NCBI GenBank assembly: GCA_024709705.1
Contig: JANJWE010000220.1
Span: forward strand, 1 to 8,919
Length of the DNA: 8,919 bases
Direction of reading: 5' to 3'
DNA from: Flavobacterium sp.
GTDB lineage: Bacteria > Bacteroidota > Bacteroidia > Flavobacteriales > Flavobacteriaceae
Shown: in pieces, positions 1-6,726 of the stretch
Layout of the letters: every line of letters begins with the position of its first letter
Position numbering within the stretch: the stretch's first letter is position 1
Made by a program: the position numbers and the translations under genes
Notes under the pieces: generated by a model
The model's database searches: none
What the model saw: the letters and a program-made list of their open reading frames with translations, nothing else
What the model was told of the DNA's origin: nothing

Positions 1-422
1 GCCGGAATGGGTATGGGTATAAAAAACAAATACAAACTTTTATCCGGTTGAAGTAGAATAGCAGCATATAAAATTCCAGTAACCGCTCCAGATGCACCTA
101 CGGCTCTGTAATGGTATTCATTTTTATGAAATTGAAGTGTAAATAAACTTCCCGATAACAAACTACCAAAATAAATTAGAAAAAAAACGGGACTTCCAAA
201 TTGTAAAATAACTACGGGTGCAAAGAAATATAAGGTTAACATATTGAAAGCTAAGTGAGCAATATCTACATGTAAAAAAGCAGAAGTTATCATGCGTAAA
301 TGCTCTCCTGCTCTTATACTCCCTATGTGAAACTCATATTTTCTAAAGAAAGTTATATCTTCAAAAGCTTTAAAACTTACCAAACAGTTTGAAACAATTA
401 AGGCTAAAAGGGCTACACTCAT
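1..422 (-). CDS. Rhomboid family intramembrane serine protease (partial, C-terminus outside window)
   Basis: Rhomboids cleave transmembrane substrates inside the inner membrane with a Ser-His dyad. I translated 140 residues from the ATG at 422-420. Visible hallmarks are GEHLR (39-43) where family members carry a conserved WR-type loop, then FLHVDIAHLAFN, in which H51, H56 and N60 have the H-x4-H-x3-N spacing of GlpG transmembrane helix 2 (oxyanion side), then GASGAVTG with S111 as the predicted nucleophile. The partner histidine of the last catalytic helix lies beyond the left edge, so activity cannot be judged. The protein begins almost directly with a hydrophobic segment (3-16), with no cytoplasmic domain. 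This is the only ATG before two in-frame stops upstream. It diverges from the acyltransferase gene across about 100 bp. The family is clear; the substrate is unknown. Confidence 0.93.
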   Translation of the reverse strand, partial: MSVALLALIVSNCLVSFKAFEDITFFRKYEFHIGSIRAGEHLRMITSAFLHVDIAHLAFNMLTLYFFAPVVILQFGSPVFFLIYFGSLLSGSLFTLQFHKNEYHYRAVGASGAVTGILYAAILLQPDKSLYLFFIPIPIP

Positions 423-442
423 ACAATCAAAAATTTGTGTTG

Positions 443-450
443 TAAAAATA
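443..450 (-). promoter_or_regulatory. Weak candidate -7 box for the rhomboid gene
   Basis: On the minus strand this reads TATTTTTA, one mismatch from the Bacteroidota -7 consensus TAnnTTTG, about 20 nt before the rhomboid start. No TTG is seen at the expected -33 spacing. In DNA this AT-rich, such a near match can easily arise by chance. Confidence 0.2.
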
Positions 451-502
451 GAGAATACTTTGGCACTTCCCTATTAAAACAAAGTGAGAATTGAAAAAAA
501 AC

Positions 503-510
503 TATCTTTG
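503..510 (+). promoter_or_regulatory. Bacteroidota-type -7 promoter box for the acyltransferase gene
   Basis: TATCTTTG is an exact match to the Bacteroidota -7 consensus TAnnTTTG and ends 15 nt before the ATG at 526. The predicted leader would be only about 10 nt with no Shine-Dalgarno sequence. No clear TTG sits 17-23 nt upstream, so the -33 part is not supported. The same octamer occurs before glmM and before the Fic gene. Confidence 0.55.
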
Positions 511-525
511 CTAAAATTTTAGAGC

Positions 526-1395
526 ATGCAATTCTTAGTATATGTATTAATATACCCCTTATTATGGTTTATTTCCATACTTCCCTTTCCGGTATTTTAC
601 TTTGTTTCTGACTGTATTTGCTTTTTTATGTACCGAATTATCGGGTATCGCAAAAAAACCGTTCGTAAAAACTTAGAATTGGCACTCCCTCACCTTAGCC
701 ATTCTGAACGGCAAATCATTGAAAAAAAATTTTACAGCCATCTCTGTGATTTATTCTTAGAAATGATAAAAACCTTATCCATTTCAGAATCGGAAATGGA
801 TAAACGATTTGTAATTCGCAATTTGGATGTAATAAAAGAAGCTGAAGCTAAAGGAAAAAGTATAGCTCTGTTGACAAGTCATTATGCCAGTTACGAATGG
901 TCGATTTCCATTAACAAGCATTTGGCCTATGATTCTTTTGCGATATATAAAAAAATTGCCAATCCCCATTTTGATAAATTGGTAAAAAAAATACGAGCCA
1001 AGTTTGGTGCCCAACTCATTACAACCAAAGAAACAATTCCAACAATAGAAGAGAATTATAAAAACAACAAACTTGGTATTTACGGATTTGCCAGTGATCA
1101 GTCGCCTAAAATATCTAGAGCTTTTCATTGGGGAAACTTTTTTGGCGAATCGACACCGCTTCAAACCGGAGCAGAAATGTTAGCCAAAAAATTTGATATG
1201 TGTATGGTTTTCATGCACATTCGAAAAGTTAAAAGAGGTTTTTACGAAGTTGAATTTGAATGGCTTTCTGAAGATCCCAAAACTGTTCCTGATTTCAAAA
1301 TTACAGAACTTTTCATGAAAAAAGTTGAAAATCAAATTCTTGAAGCACCCGAATTTTATTTATGGACACACAAAAGGTGGAAACACAAAAGGTAA
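526..1395 (+). CDS. HtrB/LpxL-type lipid A (lysophospholipid) acyltransferase
   Basis: This is a 289-residue, full-length member of the LpxL/HtrB/MsbB acyltransferase family, which adds secondary acyl chains, normally from acyl-ACP, to the lipid A precursor at the cytoplasmic face of the inner membrane. An N-terminal hydrophobic anchor (about 2-38) is followed by a basic YRKKTVRKNLE stretch. The catalytic H-x4-D/E motif appears as HYASYE (H119, E124). Further family blocks are FASDQSPK (188-195), TPLQTGAEMLAKKF (210-223) and the C-terminal PEFYLWTHKRWK. In Bacteroidota some relatives acylate aminolipids rather than lipid A, so the acceptor is uncertain. The ATG at 526 is preceded by a TATCTTTG promoter box. 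The tail carries a 15-bp tandem duplication giving THKRWKHKR. The stop lies 5 bp from the stop of the opposing gene. Confidence 0.9.
   Translation: MQFLVYVLIYPLLWFISILPFPVFYFVSDCICFFMYRIIGYRKKTVRKNLELALPHLSHSERQIIEKKFYSHLCDLFLEMIKTLSISESEMDKRFVIRNLDVIKEAEAKGKSIALLTSHYASYEWSISINKHLAYDSFAIYKKIANPHFDKLVKKIRAKFGAQLITTKETIPTIEENYKNNKLGIYGFASDQSPKISRAFHWGNFFGESTPLQTGAEMLAKKFDMCMVFMHIRKVKRGFYEVEFEWLSEDPKTVPDFKITELFMKKVENQILEAPEFYLWTHKRWKHKR
1368..1393 (+). repeat. Short tandem duplication at the acyltransferase 3' end
   Basis: The 11-mer ACACAAAAGGT occurs at 1368-1378 and again at 1383-1393, a 15-bp period. It encodes the HKR-WK-HKR tail, and the second copy runs into the stop codon. The reading frame is kept. 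It looks like a small slippage or duplication event that lengthened the C-terminus by five residues. Confidence 0.6.
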
Positions 1396-1400
1396 TCCCT

Positions 1401-2885
1401 TTAGTTAAACCATGCTTTAACCATTTCTTTTTCGCAAATAGTATCATTTTTATGATGAAAATTATTGGTTTTAGCATCATAAATATAATCTTTACTCCAT
1501 TCTTTGTGATGAAGGGCTACTTGCTTAATACTTTCACAAACAAGAGCAATTTCCTCTGTAGTTGTAGTTGGGTGTATAGACATCCTAATCCAACCCGGCT
1601 TTTTTATCAAATCTCCCGAAGTAATCTGACAAACCAAATCCTTAGAAGTTTGTTGATCTACATGCAATAAAAAATGGCCATAGGTCCCGGCACAGCTGCA
1701 ACCGCCACGAGTTTGAATTCCAAAACGGTCATTTAGCATTTTTACACCTAAATTGTAATGTAAATTATCAATATAAAAAGAAATAACGCCCAATCTGTTG
1801 CGGTGTTGCCCTGCTAATATTTTGATATTTTCAATAGAACTCAATGTCTCAAAGATATAATCAACCAACTCATGTTCACGATCTAAAATATTTTGAACTC
1901 CCATTTTTTCTTTCAACTGAATTGCTAGTGCTGTTTTAATTACTTGCAAAAATCCGGGAGTTCCTCCATCTTCCCTATCTTCAATATTGTCTATATACTT
2001 ATGTTCTCCCCAAGGATTTGTCCAGCTAACGGTTCCCCCTCCCGGACAATCAGGAACATTGTTTTTGTACAAATTTTGATTGAAAATTAAAACCCCGGAA
2101 GTTCCGGGTCCGCCTAAAAACTTATGTGGAGAAAAGAAAATAGCGTCCAAATAACTCTCCGAATCTTCCGGATGCATATTAATCGAAACATAAGGACCTG
2201 AACAGGCAAAATCCACAAAACAAACTCCGTTATTTTGATGCATAAGTTTAGCCACTTCATGGTAAGGAGTTTGGATACCTGTTACATTGGAACATGAAGT
2301 TATTGAAGCAATTTTAAAAACCCGATCTTGGTATTTCTCAAGTAATTTTTGTAATTCATTTAAGCAAAACAAACCATCTGCATTTGCCGGTATTACTTCT
2401 ACGTCTGCTATTGTTTCCAACCAAGAGGTTTGATTGGAATGGTGTTCCATATGTGAAATAAAGACTATAGGTTTTAAAGCTTGGGGAATGGTAGTAAACT
2501 CCTTTAAATTTTCTGGAATTCGCAAACCTAATATACGCTGAAACTTATTTACCACTCCAGTCATTCCCGTACCATCGGTTATTAATACATCATTAGAATT
2601 AGCATTAACATGTTTCTTTATGATACTACGGGCTTCGTGATAGGCTAAAGTCATAGCTGTACCCGTAATGGTCGTCTCGGTATGTGTATTGGCTACAAAG
2701 GGTCCAAACTGTTGCATTAACTTTTCTTCAATTGAACGATATAATCTTCCACTTGCAGTCCAATCAGTATAGATAATTTTTTGTTTTCCAAATGGGGAAA
2801 CAAACTCTTGATTAATCCCAATTATTTCTGACCGAAAAGCATCAAAATACTGTTCAAGTTGTGTTTTTGTAACTGTAGAGACCAT
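1401..2885 (-). CDS. Class-V aminotransferase-fold PLP enzyme, cysteine desulfurase/selenocysteine lyase-like
   Basis: This 494-residue fold-type I PLP enzyme belongs to the SufS/NifS-like class-V family. The residues seen fit the cofactor site: HMEHHSNQTSW (145-155, histidines stacking on PLP), VDFACSG (224-230, D225 to the pyridine nitrogen), and SPHKFLGGPGTSG (252-264), with K255 the predicted Schiff-base lysine. QTRGGCSCAGTYGH (391-404) matches the RxGxxC loop of SufS, which would make C398 the sulfur-accepting cysteine, with a second cysteine at C396. It is longer than SufS (about 406 residues), with insertions and a C-terminal tail (about 455-494). No sufB/C/D or other Fe-S genes are nearby, so a housekeeping Fe-S role is not supported. 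Desulfurase, lyase or another amino-acid reaction all remain possible. The start is the ATG at 2885; the glmM stop is 36 bp upstream on the same strand. Confidence 0.85.
   Translation of the reverse strand: MVSTVTKTQLEQYFDAFRSEIIGINQEFVSPFGKQKIIYTDWTASGRLYRSIEEKLMQQFGPFVANTHTETTITGTAMTLAYHEARSIIKKHVNANSNDVLITDGTGMTGVVNKFQRILGLRIPENLKEFTTIPQALKPIVFISHMEHHSNQTSWLETIADVEVIPANADGLFCLNELQKLLEKYQDRVFKIASITSCSNVTGIQTPYHEVAKLMHQNNGVCFVDFACSGPYVSINMHPEDSESYLDAIFFSPHKFLGGPGTSGVLIFNQNLYKNNVPDCPGGGTVSWTNPWGEHKYIDNIEDREDGGTPGFLQVIKTALAIQLKEKMGVQNILDREHELVDYIFETLSSIENIKILAGQHRNRLGVISFYIDNLHYNLGVKMLNDRFGIQTRGGCSCAGTYGHFLLHVDQQTSKDLVCQITSGDLIKKPGWIRMSIHPTTTTEEIALVCESIKQVALHHKEWSKDYIYDAKTNNFHHKNDTICEKEMVKAWFN
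1404..1434 (+). terminator. Weak candidate terminator for the acyltransferase gene
   Basis: GTTAAA (1404-1409) and TTTAAC (1416-1421) form a 6-bp stem around the loop CCATGC, followed on the plus strand by a T-rich run (CATTTCTTTTT). It starts 9 nt after the acyltransferase stop and lies inside the last codons of the opposing aminotransferase gene. The stem is short and AT-rich, so this is only a candidate. No better signal exists in the 5-bp gap. Confidence 0.25.
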
Positions 2886-2907
2886 GATTTATTTTTTGGT
2901 AAAAGTA

Positions 2908-2916
2908 CAAATATTA
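2908..2916 (-). promoter_or_regulatory. Weak candidate -7 box between glmM and the aminotransferase gene
   Basis: The minus strand reads TAATATTTG, which is TA and TTTG separated by three bases instead of two, about 22 nt before the aminotransferase start. TTG triplets at the very end of glmM lie in the -33 region. It may allow separate transcription of the aminotransferase, but read-through from glmM is equally possible. Confidence 0.25.
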
Positions 2917-2921
2917 ATGTT

Positions 2922-4322
2922 TTAATTTCTGGCAACAATTTGATTGATTTCTTCAATAAATCGAACCGCCAAGGCATCGGCTTCATTTTGTGTTGGGGCT
3001 TCAGTGTAAATGCGAATAATGGGCTCTGTATTTGATTTTCGCAAATGAATCCATTCTGTTGGAAAATCAATTTTCACCCCATCAATTGTGGAAATTTGTT
3101 CGTTTGTATATTTATTGGTCATTGCTATCAGAATAGCATCCACATCAATTTCTGGAGTCAATTCAATTTTGTTTTTGCTCATGTAATAGTGTGGATACGA
3201 AGCACGAAGTTCGGCCACTGTTACATCCAAATTGGCTAAATGCGTCAAAAACAAAGCCACTCCCACCAAACTATCCCGACCATAATGCGACTCCGGATAA
3301 ATGATTCCACCATTCCCTTCGCCACCAATAATGGCGTTTGTTGCTTTCATCAATTCTACCACATTTACTTCGCCAACCGCACTGGCTTGGTATTTTCCGT
3401 TGTGTTTTTCGGTAATATCGCGTAAGGCTCTTGACGAGGACATATTAGAAACCGTATTTCCGGGGGTTTTACTTAACACATAATCGGATACGGCAACCAA
3501 AGTATATTCTTCTCCAAACATTTCGCCATCATTTGAAATAAAAGCCAAACGATCGACATCCGGGTCCACTACAATACCAAAATCGGCATTTTCTTTTACC
3601 ACCAATTCGCAAATATCGCCTAAATGTTCTTTCAAGGGTTCCGGATTGTGTGGGAAATGTCCATTAGGTTCGCAGTATAATTTTACAACTTCTACGCCCA
3701 TTTGCTCCAATAATTTGGGAATTATAATTCCACCCGAAGAATTGACTCCATCAACCACCACCTTAAATTTTCGTTTAGCAACTGCTTCGGCATCTACCAA
3801 AGGTAAATTTAAAACCTCATCAATGTGAATATCCATGTAAGCATCATTTACGGTAATTTCACCTAAACTATCTACATCCGAAAAATCAAATGCTTCATTT
3901 TCAGCAATTTCTAAAATTACAGCTCCTTCAGCACCGCTTAAAAATTCACCTTTTGCATTCAATAATTTCAACGCATTCCATTGTTTCGGATTGTGTGAAG
4001 CGGTTAAAATAATTCCGCCATCTGCTTTTTCCAAGGGAACAGCAATTTCAACTGTTGGCGTTGTAGAAAGTCCTAAATCAATCACATCAATTCCTAATCC
4101 AATCAACGTATTAACCACTAAATTATGAATCATTGGACCGGAAATTCGGGCATCCCGACCAATTACAACTTTAAGTTTCGAATCACGGATTTCGGATTGA
4201 GAATTTTTTAAAAAAGTTCCATAAGCCGAGGCGAATTTTACGGCATCAACCGGTGTTAGGTTATCGCCAACATTACCTCCAATAGTTCCTCTAATTCCGG
4301 ATATCGATTTTATAAGTGTCAT
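2922..4322 (-). CDS. glmM: Phosphoglucosamine mutase
   Basis: GlmM converts glucosamine-6-phosphate to glucosamine-1-phosphate, the step before UDP-GlcNAc for peptidoglycan and lipid A, in the cytoplasm. With the ATG at 4322 the protein is 466 residues, within the usual range of about 445-470. All four alpha-D-phosphohexomutase blocks are present (numbering from this ATG): TASHNP with the phosphoserine S109; DPDVDR with metal ligands D253, D255 and D257; the sugar-recognition loop GEGNGG (334-339); and the phosphate-binding RKSNTEPIIR (428-437). The N-terminus MTLIKSISGIRGTIGG is the family's typical start; an upstream in-frame TTG (4334) would add four residues and is not preferred. A phosphomannomutase/phosphoglucomutase activity cannot be excluded, because GEGNGG occurs in several branches. 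A TATCTTTG box lies 29 nt upstream. Confidence 0.93.
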   Translation of the reverse strand: MTLIKSISGIRGTIGGNVGDNLTPVDAVKFASAYGTFLKNSQSEIRDSKLKVVIGRDARISGPMIHNLVVNTLIGLGIDVIDLGLSTTPTVEIAVPLEKADGGIILTASHNPKQWNALKLLNAKGEFLSGAEGAVILEIAENEAFDFSDVDSLGEITVNDAYMDIHIDEVLNLPLVDAEAVAKRKFKVVVDGVNSSGGIIIPKLLEQMGVEVVKLYCEPNGHFPHNPEPLKEHLGDICELVVKENADFGIVVDPDVDRLAFISNDGEMFGEEYTLVAVSDYVLSKTPGNTVSNMSSSRALRDITEKHNGKYQASAVGEVNVVELMKATNAIIGGEGNGGIIYPESHYGRDSLVGVALFLTHLANLDVTVAELRASYPHYYMSKNKIELTPEIDVDAILIAMTNKYTNEQISTIDGVKIDFPTEWIHLRKSNTEPIIRIYTEAPTQNEADALAVRFIEEINQIVARN

Positions 4323-4351
4323 TACTCTACTCAAATTTTATGTTAGGGTTA

Positions 4352-4359
4352 CAAAGATA
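4352..4359 (-). promoter_or_regulatory. Bacteroidota-type -7 promoter box for glmM
   Basis: On the minus strand this reads TATCTTTG, an exact TAnnTTTG match, ending 29 nt before the glmM ATG at 4322. The predicted 5' leader is about 23 nt. No TTG is seen 17-23 nt further upstream. It is identical to the boxes before the acyltransferase and Fic genes. Confidence 0.55.
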
Positions 4360-4405
4360 AAGAATTGCATATTTCTATTTCGGATTTAAAATTTAAAAAA
4401 TACAG

Positions 4406-4413
4406 TATATTTT
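4406..4413 (+). promoter_or_regulatory. Weak candidate -7 box for the acpH-ggt pair
   Basis: TATATTTT differs from TAnnTTTG only in the last base and ends 14 nt before the ATG at 4428, a spacing like that seen before the acyltransferase gene. No -33 TTG is visible. The divergent gap to glmM (4323-4427) holds nothing else recognisable. Confidence 0.3.
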
Positions 4414-4427
4414 CTTAATTTAGGCAA

Positions 4428-5012
4428 ATGAATTTTCTGGCACACATCTATCTTTCCGGTAAAAACGAACTGATACAACTTGGCAACTTTATGGCCGACG
4501 GCATTCGTGGTAACGATTATTTGAATTATCCCCCGGAAGTTCAAAAAGGAATTATTTTACATAGAGCTATTGATACCTTTACCGATGCTCATCCCATTTT
4601 TAGAAAAAGCAAACACCGATTGCATGAAAAATACGGACACTATTCCGGAGTCATCATCGATATTTTTTATGACCATTTTTTGGCTAAGAATTGGCAGCTT
4701 TATTCTAATGAATCCTTAGAAAAAGTAGCTCATGATTTTTATGAAAATTTACGCAAACATTATGAAATCTTAACCGATCGAACCAAAGGAATGATGCCCT
4801 ACATGATAGCCCGAAATTGGTTGGTAAGTTATGCTTCAATAGAAGGATTATCGATGATTTTATTTCAAATGGATCATCGAACCAAAAACCGAGTTGCTAT
4901 GTATGAATCTATTAACGAACTTAAAGCATTTTATACCGAATTTGAAGAAGAATTCACCACTTTTTTTGAAGAATTACAAGTCCATTGCAACGAAAAATTA
5001 GCTTCTATATGA
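4428..5012 (+). CDS. acpH: Acyl carrier protein phosphodiesterase (AcpH family, formerly DUF479)
   Basis: AcpH hydrolyses the 4'-phosphopantetheine group from holo-ACP, giving apo-ACP; it is a metal-dependent, all-helical cytoplasmic enzyme. At 194 residues it has the family's normal length. Recognisable blocks are the N-terminal MNFLAHIYLS (H6), GNFMADGIRG (19-28, D24), the signature LHRAIDTFTDAHP (44-56) with H45, D49, D53 and H55 as likely metal or catalytic ligands, and IIDIFYDHFLA (76-86) with D78, D82 and H83. The C-terminal half (about 95-190) is helical and acidic near the end. The start is the first ATG and gives the canonical N-terminus. The stop TGA overlaps the ggt ATG as ATGA, which suggests translational coupling. 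The substrate is inferred from the family; the symbol is by homology. Confidence 0.88.
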   Translation: MNFLAHIYLSGKNELIQLGNFMADGIRGNDYLNYPPEVQKGIILHRAIDTFTDAHPIFRKSKHRLHEKYGHYSGVIIDIFYDHFLAKNWQLYSNESLEKVAHDFYENLRKHYEILTDRTKGMMPYMIARNWLVSYASIEGLSMILFQMDHRTKNRVAMYESINELKAFYTEFEEEFTTFFEELQVHCNEKLASI

Positions 5013-6691
5013 GAATTATTTACAGTCTTTTCATATTGCTTTTATTGGGATGCAAATCGGAGCAAACTATTACCCCAACCGGATTAGTTGCCAAAAAAGC
5101 TATGGTGGTTTCTGCACGAGAAGAAGCCTCTCAAATTGGAATAGAAATTCTAAAACAAGGCGGAAATGCGTTTGATGCGATGATTGCAACCGAATTAGCT
5201 TTGGCTGTTGCCTATCCCTATGCCGGAAATATTGGCGGTGGCGGATTTATGGTGTATCGAAAAAATAATGGCGAAATAGGTAGTTTAGATTACCGTGAAA
5301 AAGCTCCATTGGCCGCTACTGCAACTATGTTTTTGGATGAAAACGGAAATGTAATTAAAGGTTTAAGTACCGAATCTGCCAAGAGTGTTGGAGTTCCGGG
5401 AACAATTGCCGGCGTTTTTGCTGTGCATGAAAAATTTGGTACGCTCACCATAGAAACCATTTTAAAACCAGTCATCGAATTAGCCCGAAAAGGAGTTGTA
5501 GTAACCCAAAAACAAGAAGAACGATTGCACAAATATCGTGAGGCAATTGTTAAAGCAAATGGCTATAAAACTCTGTTTTCCAAAGTTTTTAAAGAGAAAG
5601 ATACTATAAAATATTGGGCTTTAGCTAATACGTTGGAACAGATTGCCCAAAACGGTAGAGATGAATTTTACAAAGGTGAAACGGCCAAAACTTTAGTCAA
5701 TTATATTCAATCGAAAGGTGGAATAATTACACTTAAAGATTTAGAAAAATACGAAGCCGTTTGGCGGCAACCCATTACCTTTCAATACAAAGATTATAAA
5801 CTCATTTCAATGGCTCCACCCAGCAGTGGAGGAATCACTTTAGGTCAAATTTTAAAAATGATTGAACCGTATGATGTGCACACTTTTCAGCATAATTCTG
5901 AAAAATACATTCAACTTTTGGTAGAGGCAGAACGACTTGCTTATGCAGACAGAAATCATTTTTTGGGCGATCCGGATTTTGTAAAAATTCCAAGCAAAGA
6001 ACTTTTGGATGATGAATATCTAAAAAACAGAATGTCAACTTTTTCGTTTAATGAGGCTACCAAATCAAGTGAAATTTCGCATGGAAACATTCAGTTTTCC
6101 GAAAGTATGGAAACCACCCATTATTCCATAGTTGATTCTTTTGGTAATGCTGTTTCCGCTACCACAACTATAAATGATGCGTATGGCTCAAAATTATATT
6201 GCGATGAATTAGGCTTTTTTCTAAACAATGAAATGGATGATTTTTCTGCCAAACCGGGCGAACCTAATATGTTTGGACTAACCGGTTCCGAAGCGAATAG
6301 CATTGCTCCTCAAAAAAGGATGTTGAGTTCGATGACGCCAACAATTGTAGAAAAAAACGGAAAGCTTTTTATGGTTTTAGGAACTCCGGGTGGTTCAACC
6401 ATTATCACATCCGTTTTGCAAACGTTTTTAAATGTGGCCGAGTTTAACATGAGTATGCAAGAAGCGGTGAACGCTCCTCGTTTTCATCACCAATGGTTGC
6501 CCGATGAAGTCATTTTTGAACCCAATTGTTTTTCATCCAATTTGTTGGAATCATTAAAAAAGAAAAAATATCTCATCAACGAAAAAGCCACACCAATTCT
6601 CGGAAAAGTGGACGCCATTCTCGTTCTTCCGAATGGAAAATATGAAGGTGGTGCCGACAAAAGAGGTGATGATAAAGCCGTTGGTTTCTAA
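5009..6691 (+). CDS. ggt: Gamma-glutamyltranspeptidase, predicted lipoprotein
   Basis: GGT cleaves or transfers the gamma-glutamyl group of glutathione and related compounds. With the ATG at 5009 the protein has 560 residues and begins with a lipoprotein signal, MRIIYSLFILLLLGC, with lipobox LLGC and C15 as the predicted lipidated cysteine. The frame opens earlier at a TTG (4985), but that would bury the signal. LDYREKAP (93-100) holds the arginine that binds the substrate carboxylate. The autoprocessing site is TTHYSIVD with T369 as predicted nucleophile, splitting the chain into about 368 and 192 residues, close to the E. coli small subunit (190). NNEMDDFS and LGTPGGSTIITSVLQ complete the site. 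The lid loop is present, but the gating tyrosine position of E. coli reads F422 (NMFGLTG). Its start overlaps the acpH stop (ATGA). Confidence 0.94.
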   Translation: MRIIYSLFILLLLGCKSEQTITPTGLVAKKAMVVSAREEASQIGIEILKQGGNAFDAMIATELALAVAYPYAGNIGGGGFMVYRKNNGEIGSLDYREKAPLAATATMFLDENGNVIKGLSTESAKSVGVPGTIAGVFAVHEKFGTLTIETILKPVIELARKGVVVTQKQEERLHKYREAIVKANGYKTLFSKVFKEKDTIKYWALANTLEQIAQNGRDEFYKGETAKTLVNYIQSKGGIITLKDLEKYEAVWRQPITFQYKDYKLISMAPPSSGGITLGQILKMIEPYDVHTFQHNSEKYIQLLVEAERLAYADRNHFLGDPDFVKIPSKELLDDEYLKNRMSTFSFNEATKSSEISHGNIQFSESMETTHYSIVDSFGNAVSATTTINDAYGSKLYCDELGFFLNNEMDDFSAKPGEPNMFGLTGSEANSIAPQKRMLSSMTPTIVEKNGKLFMVLGTPGGSTIITSVLQTFLNVAEFNMSMQEAVNAPRFHHQWLPDEVIFEPNCFSSNLLESLKKKKYLINEKATPILGKVDAILVLPNGKYEGGADKRGDDKAVGF

Positions 6692-6699
6692 TTAAATTT

Positions 6700-6707
6700 T
6701 AATTTTG
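6700..6707 (+). promoter_or_regulatory. Candidate -7 promoter box for the CLC gene
   Basis: TAATTTTG matches TAnnTTTG exactly, 19 nt before the ATG at 6727. A TTGG at 6681-6684 lies 16 nt upstream, slightly closer than the usual 17-23 nt. The box overlaps a perfect AT palindrome (6690-6704, AATTAAA-T-TTTAATT) that begins in the ggt stop codon. The CLC gene could therefore be transcribed on its own as well as by read-through from ggt. Confidence 0.4.
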
Positions 6708-6726
6708 TTTCGAAAAAAAGAAGTCT

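Noticed and set aside
784..1164. 126-residue minus-strand ORF inside the acyltransferase gene
   Set aside because: It is fully antisense to a clear LpxL-type gene, with Phe/Tyr/Cys-rich low-information sequence and no motif.
1362..1670. 102-residue plus-strand ORF overlapping the acyltransferase end and the aminotransferase gene
   Set aside because: It lies antisense to the conserved C-terminus of the aminotransferase and out of frame with the acyltransferase end. It has no recognisable family and no upstream promoter. It is a shadow of real coding sequence.
2822..3070. 82-residue minus-strand ORF across the glmM-aminotransferase junction
   Set aside because: It is out of frame with both well-supported genes and would overlap the end of glmM and the start of the aminotransferase gene. 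There is no homology signal.
4323..4334. Upstream TTG start for glmM adding MSRV
   Set aside because: The ATG at 4322 gives the typical family N-terminus and sits at a sensible distance from the TATCTTTG box; the extra residues have no support.
4985..5008. Upstream TTG start for ggt
   Set aside because: It would add eight residues before the lipoprotein signal and deepen the overlap with acpH. The ATG in the ATGA overlap fits both the signal peptide and the coupling.
6690..6704. Perfect AT palindrome AATTAAA-T-TTTAATT as a ggt terminator or operator
   Set aside because: It has no G or C, a one-base centre that cannot form a loop without melting the stem, and no T run after it. In DNA this AT-rich it is likely chance.
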